Source: Baffinella frigidus (lineage: Eukaryota > Cryptophyceae > Cryptomonadales > Baffinellaceae). Taken from it: a stretch of DNA of 10,056 nucleotides. Location of the stretch: NCBI GenBank assembly GCA_026770585.1, contig MU646799.1:156647-166702 (forward strand). The letters are read 5' to 3'. The notes under the pieces were generated by a model. The model was not told the origin of the DNA. It did not search any database and saw nothing but the letters and a program-made list of their open reading frames with translations. Positions 6,801 through 10,056 of the stretch are shown piece by piece; the first letter of the stretch is position 1; every line of letters begins with the position of its first letter. A program made the translations under genes and the position numbers.

Positions 6801-8091
6801 GACAACCCGTAGGGGCATAGGGGGGTTTTTACGGACAAAGTAACGGAAATTTCACCCGATTTGGGCCGGAAATCCCTTGGTAGCCCGCTGTGTGGAAAGT
6901 TTCCTGGATTCTGAACGCGGGAATGCAGGATACAAGGAAAGTATGAGTTGGGGGTGTGGGCACGGGGTTTCGGTCTTAGGGTTTAGGGTTTAGGGTTGTG
7001 GGTTATCAAACGTGGTTACTTGGGAATCAAACGTGGTTACTTTGGAACCAAACGTGGCTTTGGAAATAAATGTGGCGTGAGGTTACTCTGGAATCAAACG
7101 TTTTTACTTTGGAACGTGGGTACTTTGGAATCAACAGGGGCTTCGACGTCCACCTGCGCTAAACCCAAAACCCATCCCCTACAACCCACGGAGGGCGCAA
7201 GGGGGGTATTTCAAAAGTCAATTTGCACAGGATCTCGACTAAAAGTGGACAAACGACCGCACAAACGGCTCCAAGAACGCACAAACAGCTCCAAGAACGC
7301 ACACCGAACAGCCCTCGAAGGGCCCTGCGTGGCTACACCCTACTCACAGAAGTCAAATTCCCAGCATCCTGCCGCAAATTCCCAGGATTCTCGGGAACTT
7401 GTAGGGAAGTTGACTTTTGATTGACCTGCATAAGCCTACAGAGAGATGTGTGACTGAGAGCAGGCCCATGGCGCAAAAGAGTCCCCCGTACGAATGCGGA
7501 AAACTGAATCCTGGCTGTGCCTGTGTAAAACTGGGCTCGCCCTTGAAATGCATTTCGACAAGAAAATCAAGCACACAAGTACAACTAAAATACATTTATG
7601 GCGAGCCCAATTTTACTCAGGCAGAGCTAGGAATCAGGCACGGTAACTAGACAGGATGGAAAGTTCTCATCGTTTTTGCTTCAAAGTAGACGTATATTCC
7701 CAACAATATCAGACCCGTCAATTTGACGATAGTCGGGCAACCCGCCGGAGGCAGAGCCAGAAACCCTACAGCACCGGTGGCGGGAGGCGGAAGCTTTCGG
7801 CTTTCTCCACACCAAATCAACGGCATTGAAAAAGGGCGACCCCCCCCCCCACTCTGAAGTCTCGTGCCACGCAAGAGGCTTGAGCTGAGCGCTCAAACCA
7901 AGCCAGAGACGAACCATTAAAGTCAATTTCGCCCAGGATTTCTGAATATTTCTCCAGAAGTGGCCGATTCGCGGTACAAATCTTAGAAAGACGTTTGTGC
8001 TGCAGGTCGGCCGAAGCCTCTTGCGTGGTTGGCACGCACCAGGCTCCATGATGTCCAGCATGCGGTCCACCTCCTTCAGCGCCCGCAGCAA
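761..8091 (-). CDS. FAD synthase (FMN adenylyltransferase), PAPS-reductase-like domain; split gene, partial
   Basis: This enzyme transfers AMP from ATP to FMN to make FAD. Seven minus-strand exons (8091-8040, 6513-6470, 5763-5701, 4042-3980, 3390-3345, 2343-2250, 830-761) have GT donors and AG acceptors, and all phases agree. Seen in the translation, in order: LKEVDRMLDIMEP, the nucleotide-binding loop FNGGKD, VMHIVREA, PIWFKN, a FPDL element, DFISGL, and MGTRRTDP. Order and spacing match eukaryotic FAD synthases (plant type, human FLAD1 C-terminal domain, yeast Fad1), where FNGGKD binds ATP phosphates and the G-x-R-R-x-D-P motif lies in the active site. The following NP-x-x-DW region is not in the window, so the 3' end lies beyond base 1. 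The start is unresolved. Introns range from 634 to 1657 bases and are filled with telomere-like repeats, exon copies and foldback elements. The family call is strong; exact borders are inferred from the sequence alone. Confidence 0.88.
838..892 (+). repeat. TTTCGGG array
   Basis: A short array of GGGTTTC units next to the exon at 761-830. Confidence 0.8.
935..1115. mobile_element. foldback element with CACACGAG ends
   Basis: The outer arms share CTCCATGCGAACAGA with TCTGTTCGCATGG, and the inner arms are TGATCACGTTTCC / GGAAACGTGATCA (993-1005, 1022-1034). CACAC at 930-934 and 1116-1120 may be a target duplication, although the sequence there is simple. No coding capacity. Confidence 0.7.
1138..1154 (-). 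pseudogene. 5' remnant of FAD synthase exon g
   Basis: The minus strand reads CIIMG (TGCATCATTATGGGG), differing from the real exon only at two synonymous positions. It is followed by unrelated DNA. Together with the true exon it brackets the foldback element at 935-1115. Confidence 0.55.
1311..1471. mobile_element. foldback element with CCTTGG ends
   Basis: A terminal inverted repeat of about 28 bp (TCGGAYAGCGAGGGGGCAAA on both arms), with a non-palindromic interior. No clear target duplication. 1160-1310 holds nothing else recognisable. Confidence 0.7.
1562..1680. mobile_element. CTAG-family MITE-like element, copy 1
   Basis: The ends CTAGCTCTG and CAGAGCTAG start an approximately 29-bp imperfect inverted repeat. 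CTAC flanks it (1558-1561 and 1681-1684). It resembles the elements at 7511 and 9604 in ends, size and duplication length. It interrupts a copy of FAD synthase exon f. Confidence 0.8.
1733..1919. mobile_element. long near-perfect hairpin element
   Basis: Arms 1733-1819 and 1833-1919 are complementary with few mismatches over about 85 bp, around a 13-base loop. The open frame crossing it is an artefact of the palindrome. No clear target duplication. Confidence 0.8.
2250..2343 (-). CDS. FAD synthase exon f (DFISGL helix)
   Basis: The exon has 94 bases between acceptor gcatag and a near-perfect donor, GTAAGA. It begins APLSRLWSLHIQ and includes DFISGLERIQRQIPL. The DF-x-SGL segment matches the conserved helix before the GTRRTDP loop. 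Its last two bases plus the first base of the next exon make Arg. Copies lie on both sides; the one at 2409-2446 differs only at synonymous third positions over twelve codons. Confidence 0.85.
2409..2446 (-). pseudogene. 5'-part copy of FAD synthase exon f
   Basis: It reads APLSRLWSLHIQ after a cacag acceptor. All four differences from the exon at 2250-2343 are synonymous third-position changes. The rest of the exon is missing. Confidence 0.8.
2460..2752 (+). repeat. TTTGGGG to GTTTCGT variant array
   Basis: Starts with GGGTTTTGG units, then changes to GTTTCGTGTTTCGT units (about 2570-2735), a variant not seen elsewhere in the window. Confidence 0.75.
2756..3266 (-). pseudogene. four copies of the 3' part of FAD synthase exon e
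   Basis: Copies end at 2756, 2885, 3073 and 3230, next to minus-strand donors GTGAGA, GTAACC, GTAACC and GTCAAC. Each keeps GGLRSLDG or a close variant but has lost the EYFTH part. In place of the 5' part they carry GTCACTC (GTCCCTC in the 3073 copy), complementary to GAGTGAC in the exon, so three of the four can form a 7-8 bp stem hairpin. Spacers are TTTCGGG and TTTAGGG arrays. Confidence 0.7.
2796..3060 (+). repeat. TTTCGGG array
   Basis: About 190 bases of mostly GGGTTTC units interrupted by the exon-e copy at 2885. The run 2933-3000 is nearly perfect, then decays to GGGGTTA. Confidence 0.85.
3345..3390 (-). CDS. FAD synthase exon e
   Basis: The exon has 46 bases between acceptor ctgcag and donor GTAACC. 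It reads AGEYFTHPGGLRSLD plus one base of a Gly codon completed by the next exon. It covers the variable stretch between the FPE helix and the DF-x-SGL helix of FAD synthases. Four 5'-truncated copies follow downstream on the minus strand (2756-3266). The borders are less certain than for neighbours because this part of the family is poorly conserved. Confidence 0.7.
3396..3722 (+). repeat. TTTAGGG telomere-like array
   Basis: About 330 bases of TTTAGGG and TGTAGGG units, nearly perfect at 3531-3600. It lies inside the intron between exons d and e of the minus-strand gene. Confidence 0.9.
3736..3763 (-). pseudogene. 3'-end copy of FAD synthase exon d
   Basis: It reads DLIEFVQKQ. All four base differences from the exon at 3980-4042 are synonymous. 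The donor GTATGC is replaced by GCCTGC. Confidence 0.75.
3781..3970 (+). repeat. TGTAGGG / TTTAGGG array
   Basis: Mostly TGTAGGG units (3785-3850), then mixed TTTAGGG and TTTGAGG. It abuts the donor side of the exon at 3980-4042. Confidence 0.88.
3980..4042 (-). CDS. FAD synthase exon d (PIWFKN / FPDL)
   Basis: The exon has 63 bases (21 codons) between acceptor aaacag and donor GTATGC, phase 0 at both ends. It reads PIWFKNPTGEFPDLIEF and continues VQKQ. It matches the family's strand 'IYF' followed by 'FPE', where the polypeptide contacts the nucleotide. The acceptor tract is made of C-rich telomere-type repeat on the sense strand. At least seven degenerate copies occur nearby. Confidence 0.85.
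4066..4197. repeat. AT-rich microsatellite
   Basis: TATATA-rich tract with a core of (TA)n from about 4140 to 4183, containing short GTATTTT(C/A)AGCAT repeats. In the intron between exon d and its copy at 4213. Confidence 0.85.
4213..4273 (-). pseudogene. near-full copy of FAD synthase exon d
   Basis: It reads PIWVKNPTGEFPDLIELVQ with an aaacag acceptor. Over 20 codons it has four differences, three at third positions. The donor is lost (AACACTACGG follows). Confidence 0.8.
4331..4851 (-). pseudogene. four further decayed copies of FAD synthase exon d
   Basis: Copies start at 4378 (PI-stop-FKNLT), 4567 (PIWFMNPTGEFPD), 4668 (PMWFKNPTRLFPDL) and 4851 (PI-stop-FK, then frame lost). Each is separated from the next by short TTTAGGG-type stretches. 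The copies at 4378 and 4668 share changes, so one probably derives from the other. A weak trace may continue at 4921-4951. Confidence 0.75.
4955..4999 (-). repeat. dispersed repeat, end fragment
   Basis: GTCAACTTAAGAATCGTCAG ... GAGTGAGGCAGAGATAGG, closely matching 9703-9747. The other end of the element was not found. Confidence 0.65.
5052..5190 (+). repeat. TGTAGGG array
   Basis: Tandem GTGTAGG units with a TATTGTG interruption. It is bounded by GCGAGGCT on the left, as is the array at 3781. Confidence 0.85.
5196..5219 (-). pseudogene. 3'-end copy of FAD synthase exon d
   Basis: It reads LIELVQKQ, followed by GCCTCC in place of the donor. It shares the GGCCTGCTTCTGAAC block with the copy at 3736-3763. 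Confidence 0.65.
5221..5440. repeat. CATACGCCA / CATAAGTCA minisatellite
   Basis: Short irregular units around GCCATACGCC and CATAAGTCATAAGTC on both sides of the exon-c copy at 5278. Includes a G run at 5260-5269. Confidence 0.7.
5278..5310 (-). pseudogene. 5'-truncated copy of FAD synthase exon c
   Basis: It reads QHRTHKFTHRQ followed by a GTTCTGAG donor identical to that of the master exon. Four of six differences are third-position and synonymous. Confidence 0.75.
5455..5524 (-). pseudogene. frameshifted copy of FAD synthase exon c
   Basis: It starts VVHIVREVCEP and ends with the same ACCCACGTACAG and a GT, but carries seven extra bases in the middle and no AG acceptor. Confidence 0.75.
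5701..5763 (-). CDS. FAD synthase exon c (helix after the ATP loop)
   Basis: The exon has 63 bases (21 codons) between a caacag acceptor and a GTTCTG donor, phase 0 at both ends. It begins VMHIVREACEQHRTH and ends FTHVQ. This corresponds to the LLHLLR-type helix that follows FNGGKD. The plus strand is also open here, but differences among the copies of this exon fall mostly at third positions of the minus-strand frame, so minus is the coding strand. Four degenerate copies flank it. Confidence 0.82.
5777..6000 (+). repeat. TTTAGGG array upstream of exon c
   Basis: TTTAGGG units, nearly perfect from 5900 to 5992, in the intron before exon c. Confidence 0.88.
6030..6062 (-). pseudogene. truncated copy of FAD synthase exon c
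   Basis: It reads VMHIVQEACEQ over eleven codons. Three of four differences from the exon at 5701-5763 are synonymous third-position changes. It lacks an AG acceptor and the 3' half. Confidence 0.75.
6226..6264 (-). pseudogene. degenerate copy of FAD synthase exon c
   Basis: It has a gtcag acceptor and starts VTHLV, then a one-base insertion shifts the frame. The remainder still aligns with the REACE coding bases. Confidence 0.65.
6296..6456. repeat. GA-rich microsatellite
   Basis: GAGAGGGA/GAGACAGA repeats ending in a run of ten G. The open frames here encode only Arg/Glu or Ser/Leu repeats and are not genes. On the sense (minus) strand this is a long CT tract, but it lies downstream of the donor of exon b. 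Confidence 0.85.
6470..6513 (-). CDS. FAD synthase exon b with the FNGGKD loop
   Basis: The exon has 44 bases, from acceptor ggattcag to donor GTGTTT. It reads TLALSFNGGKDACA, the ATP-binding PP-loop of the FAD synthase/PAPS reductase fold. An in-frame TGA lies just upstream of the acceptor, which supports starting the exon here. A degenerate second copy with the same acceptor context lies at 6671-6708. Confidence 0.88.
6583..6671 (-). repeat. CCCTACA array, reversed orientation
   Basis: ACCCTAC units, the complement of TGTAGGG. This is the one sizeable array in the window whose C-rich strand is the plus strand. It sits between exon b and its copy. Confidence 0.88.
6671..6708 (-). pseudogene. 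degenerate copy of FAD synthase exon b
   Basis: This copy keeps the ggattcag acceptor and reads ALALSFKLGKDA. It differs from the exon at 6470-6513 at eight bases by hand count, five of them third positions. Two Gly of the FNGGKD loop region are altered and the donor is lost. Confidence 0.8.
6735..6895. mobile_element. CCAC-family foldback element, copy 1
   Basis: 161 bases with ends CCACACAGCGGACT / AGCCCGCTGTGTGG (13 of 14 match). A CCCTACGG/CCGTAGGG hairpin lies inside (6791-6815). Ends and size resemble the element at 7867-8028. Confidence 0.65.
7004..7135. repeat. tandem repeat of about 22 bp
   Basis: About six imperfect units of the form TTTGGAATCAAACGTGGTTAC in the first intron of the FAD synthase model. 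Confidence 0.8.
7211..7420. mobile_element. foldback element with TCAAAAGTCAA ends
   Basis: An 11-bp perfect terminal inverted repeat (TCAAAAGTCAA / TTGACTTTTGA), 14 of 16 when extended. Contains a direct repeat of about 22 bp (AACGCACAAAC-AGCTCCAAG) at 7255-7304. No clear target duplication. Confidence 0.55.
7511..7631. mobile_element. CTAG-family MITE-like element, copy 2
   Basis: Arms CTGGCTGTGCCTG..GGGCTCGCC and its complement GGCGAGCCC..CAGGCAGAGCTAG pair over about 31 bp with few mismatches. Flanked by AATC (7507-7510 and 7632-7635). It lies in the intron between exons a and b. Confidence 0.82.
7717..7760 (-). repeat. dispersed repeat, end fragment
   Basis: GTCAATTTGACGATAGTC ... GGAGGCAGAGCCAG matches the right half of the element at 9604-9747 and the fragment at 4955-4999. 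Confidence 0.6.
7867..8028. mobile_element. CCAC-family foldback element, copy 2
   Basis: 162 bases with a perfect 15-bp terminal inverted repeat (CCACGCAAGAGGCTT / AAGCCTCTTGCGTGG) and the inner palindrome TGAGCGCTCA. It begins 11 bases from the donor of FAD synthase exon a. Confidence 0.75.
8040..8091 (-). CDS. FAD synthase exon a (helix before the ATP-binding loop)
   Basis: The exon has 52 bases: 17 codons plus one base. It follows a cgcag acceptor and ends at GTGCGT, a good donor. It reads LLRALKEVDRMLDIMEP, an amphipathic helix where FAD synthases have the helix preceding the nucleotide-binding loop. Its last base plus the first two of the next exon make a Gly codon. An inverted-repeat element begins 11 bases inside the following intron. 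Confidence 0.75.
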
Positions 8092-8386
8092 CTGCGATCA
8101 AGCCGGATGGGTCGGGGTTCAGGGGTGAGGAGGGTAACATCGTTGCTATGCGGAGATCCGATCGAAATGGGGGTCGTCTGGGCGACGCACGGGTCCAGGG
8201 GTGCGTCGCCCGCCGAGAGCCCGGGCGAATCCCCAGATAGGAACGATTCCCCTTTCAATCACCCCATGCAGTCCATCGAAAGTTGACCACTCGAGAAAGC
8301 AAGCTGTGCAGGAACACCGAAAGATTTGGCGATGGTGCGCTGCATCAGAATCCAGGGGGCAGAGTGCTAGGGGCGGGGGGGCACGC

Positions 8387-8596
8387 CTTCTCAGCAGTGT
8401 TATCATTCCCAGCTGTCCCGCGCAGCTTCTCGTACATGGGATATCGCTTCTCCTGGTCTGTCGGAGTGGCTATATACACCGAACGCGCACCCCCGGTGTC
8501 CGTCCCCGGCCGAGCAGGCCACGCGGCACCTCCCACGCGCCGAGTGAGCGGCGCCAGCAACGCAAGCGCGGGGCGGCTGCGCGAAAGAAGTCCCAT
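8387..8596 (-). CDS. possible first exon of the FAD synthase gene, transit-peptide-like
   Basis: An open stretch starts at an ATG at 8596 and reads MGLLSRSRPALALLAPLTRR, then a basic, Ala/Gly-rich stretch, then VYIATPTDQEKRYPMYEKL. The start is rich in Arg, Ala and Leu and lacks acidic residues for about 30 residues, as in mitochondrial or plastid targeting peptides. It lies on the same strand, about 300 bases upstream of exon a. I could not fix a donor that joins it to exon a with confidence: phase-0 GT sites exist after LTRR and after GARS. It may be an unrelated open frame. Confidence 0.35.
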
Positions 8597-8770
8597 CGCA
8601 GCAACGGGTCCTGGGGGAATCCTACGCGCTGCCCGCGCTCAGGCACCCCGCGGAGTTGCAGAAGAGGAGCTGACGACGAGCTTCATCTGTCAACTTTTGA
8701 TTGACCACCATCACGTCCAAAGTGGCCATTGGAGTTGACAAAATCAAAATCTCCAAAGGTCACAGCCATC
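8597..8770. promoter_or_regulatory. divergent intergenic space between the two genes
   Basis: If both starts are right, these 174 bases separate the minus-strand and plus-strand genes and would hold both promoters. No TATA box is evident. An imperfect inverted pair GTCAAC (8689-8694) and GTTGAC (8734-8739) lies inside, and GTCAACTTTTGATTGACC at 8689 closely resembles the right end of the foldback element at 7211-7420. Confidence 0.3.
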
Positions 8771-9950
8771 ATGGCGGAAGCGCGCGGGCAGCCACTCAGG
8801 GCCCTGAGGGTGGCCGTTGCGGTGGCAGTATGCACCGCCATCGTGGGGATTGCGGCTCTCGCGACCCAGGTGCCCCCCCCTGCTTCCCGTGTTGCCGTTT
8901 GGGTGCGGCGCAGGTGGGCGTTCTTGGGCTGGAGCGCGGCGGCGCGCTGGGGGGAGAGAAGGGAGAAGGAGGGGAGGTGCTGCCTGGGGTGGGGGGTGTC
9001 TCAGTCAGCGGCAGCCATCTCATTCTGTGTATTGTGGCAGGGGGGGGGCGAGGGGGAGGTTTCGCTGCTCGGGCTGGCCTCGGCGCCTGCGGACTCGTCG
9101 TCCTTCCCCAGCTGGGCGTCGGGCGGGGCCCTGAAATACTATGACCGGTTCCCGACCCACCCTTTCGGAACGGCAGTTCAGGCTGCTGCAATGCAGCCAT
9201 GCCAGAGAGTGATGCGACTGTTTGACAATGCCGCCAAACGCACCCCGTCCCCTCACCCTGTCTCTCATCAGCTGAAACCCAACCACCACCCCAGCTCGGA
9301 GGCACATGGGCAATGGTCGCCCGAGGCGGGCCCTCCCTACGTGAAGCACATCACCATGTGGTCGGACCCGCGGTGTGTGGACCACGCTGGCCCGGCCAAC
9401 AACGTCCGCCGCATCCTCGGGCTCAAAACGTCGTGGCACGACCACAAGGTTGTTCATCCTCCCCCTCTTCCTCCCACCCCGGCCCGGCTCCCTGTCTGAC
9501 GCGTCCGCCCTTGATTAAACCGGGTTGGGTTTGTACCAGGACGGGGACGAGCGCGCCAGCGCCTTTTGAGCAGCGCGGCGCCACGATCTTGTCAGACCAT
9601 TTCCTAGCTCTCTCTCTCTGTCGATTTGGACTTGACCAAATTTGGTGAGCCCAGTCTCTTTTCCGCTCCGAAGTTGACGTTTTGGCACCACACACCTAGC
9701 TCGTCAACTTGAGAATAGTCAGCTAGCCCGACTGAGGCAAAGCTAGGTTTCCCCGCCGAGGCAGCGATGGGCACTGACTAGGGTTGTGACATCAGCTGCA
9801 GGAGTGATCAATTTATCAGCTGAACGCTGATACAACAACCCTAGCACTGACCGGCGTCGTATTTGTGTGCAGTGGAACACGAACTCCTTCATGAGCGAGA
9901 TGACCTCGGTGCAGCGGCGCTCCCTGTGGAGGCGATATCCGATGTCCTAG
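8771..9950 (+). CDS. unrecognised spliced gene, N-terminal signal-anchor protein (partial)
   Basis: A plus-strand model with exons 8771-8913, 9112-9448 and 9873 onward. The ATG has a favourable context (catcATGGcg) and starts MAEARGQPLRALRVAVAVAV, a short basic head followed by a hydrophobic stretch to about residue 33, as in a signal anchor. After a 198-base G-rich intron (CAG/GTGGGC to ttccccag) comes a segment including GALKYYDRFPTHPFGTAV, then VKHITMWSDPRCVDHAG and ILGLKTSWHDHK. A phase-0 donor at 9449 joins the exon at 9873, starting WNTNSFMSEMTSVQRR. I do not recognise the family. The first intron is a multiple of three and open, so it might be retained. Divergent from the FAD synthase gene. 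It may continue past the window. Confidence 0.45.
9604..9747. mobile_element. CTAG-family MITE-like element, copy 3
   Basis: Ends CTAGCTCTC and GCAAAGCTAGG, with TTTC on both sides (9600-9603 and 9748-9751). The interior is diverged from copies 1 and 2, but the right half matches the fragments at 4955 and 7717. It lies in the second intron of the plus-strand gene. Confidence 0.7.
9778..9844. mobile_element. 67-bp miniature inverted-repeat element with CACTGA duplication
   Basis: Ends CTAGGGTTGT / ACAACCCTAG are perfect over 10 bp and 16 of 19 when extended to ATCAGC. CACTGA at 9772-9777 and 9845-9850 is a direct repeat immediately outside both ends. It lies within the second intron of the plus-strand gene. 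Confidence 0.8.
9873..9943 (+). CDS. last visible exon of the plus-strand gene
   Basis: The exon follows a tgtgcag acceptor and reads WNTNSFMSEMTSVQRR then SLWRRYP. Codon use is GC-rich like the exon at 9112-9448, and the phase fits a junction from 9448. It either ends at a GT at 9944-9945 or runs into a TAG at 9948-9950. That TAG is the start of a repeat (CCTAGCTCTG). Confidence 0.4.
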
Positions 9951-9980
9951 CTCTGTCCCACTTTGATTTGGGCTCCTCAT
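9946..9980 (+). repeat. left end of a CTAG-family element
   Basis: CCTAGCTCTGTCCCACTTTG ... GGGCTCCTC matches the inner-arm order of the elements at 1562 and 7511. The right end lies outside the window. Confidence 0.6.
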
Positions 9981-9985
9981 TAATT

Positions 9986-10031
9986 CGCCCCCCCCCCATT
10001 TCTCATATGAATTTCCTTTGGGGGGGGGGCA
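9986..10031. repeat. inverted homopolymer pair
   Basis: GCCCCCCCCCCA and TGGGGGGGGGGC face each other around about 25 bases. This could fold into a hairpin, or reflect low-quality assembly at homopolymers. Confidence 0.6.
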
Positions 10032-10056
10032 AAATTCACCTTGGAAATTGGGGGGG

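Noticed and set aside
8689-8739. Separate small inverted-repeat element in the intergenic space
   Set aside because: Only six bases match at each end and there is no duplication. It may be a remnant related to 7211-7420, but the evidence is too thin to list as an element.
9020-9457. Minus-strand open frame opposite the second gene
   Set aside because: It is rich in V, R and G as expected for the antisense of GC-rich coding DNA. The plus strand has phase-consistent splice sites.
451-9850. CRISPR array or bacterial mobile element
   Set aside because: Repeats are irregular and inverted rather than regularly spaced, and the genes are intron-containing and eukaryotic.

Overview
The window is nuclear DNA from a eukaryote, most likely an alga. 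The protein-coding pieces are short exons with GT/AG borders and GC-rich third codon positions. The spaces between them are filled with plant/algal-type telomere-like repeats (TTTAGGG, TTTCGGG, TGTAGGG, TTTGGGG), and many small foldback (inverted-repeat) elements are scattered throughout. A green prasinophyte-type alga is my best guess, but the species cannot be read from the sequence.

The main gene lies on the minus strand and runs through almost the whole window. Seven short exons (8091-8040, 6513-6470, 5763-5701, 4042-3980, 3390-3345, 2343-2250, 830-761) have canonical splice sites, and every reading-phase junction agrees (1,0,0,0,1,2). Joined, they encode the ATP-pyrophosphatase/PAPS-reductase-like domain of a eukaryotic FAD synthase (FMN adenylyltransferase). 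The family signatures FNGGKD (exon at 6470) and MGTRRTDP (exon at 761) are both present. The 5' end is unresolved (possible first exon at 8596-8387) and the 3' end lies beyond base 1. About 470 coding bases are spread over about 7.3 kb.

The introns are unusual. Around each of six exons (all but the first) lie degenerate extra copies of that same exon, embedded in telomere-like arrays. Several keep splice sites, and many differ from the master exon mainly at third codon positions, so they look like relics of once-coding exon duplications. Most now carry truncations, frameshifts or stops.

From 8771 rightwards, divergently transcribed, is a second spliced gene on the plus strand. It encodes an unrecognised protein with an N-terminal signal-anchor-like segment. 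Its introns and its last visible exon border carry foldback elements.

Eleven foldback/MITE-like elements were found. Three (1562-1680, 7511-7631, 9604-9747) form one family with CTAGCTCT-type ends and perfect 4-bp target duplications. Two (6735-6895, 7867-8028) form another, with CCACRCA ends. A 67-bp element at 9778-9844 has a 6-bp duplication, and one at 456-593 has a 5-bp duplication.

Region by region: 1-900 holds telomere-like DNA, a foldback element and the last visible FAD-synthase exon. 900-2040 is a cluster of four foldback elements. 2040-3400 holds two exons, their copies and TTTCGGG arrays. 3400-5200 is TTTAGGG/TGTAGGG arrays, one exon and its copies, and an AT-rich patch. 5200-6760 holds two exons with copies, a GA microsatellite and a reversed CCCTACA array. 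6760-8040 is a long intron with four foldback elements and a 22-bp tandem repeat. 8040-8770 is the 5' region of the minus gene. 8770-10056 is the plus-strand gene.
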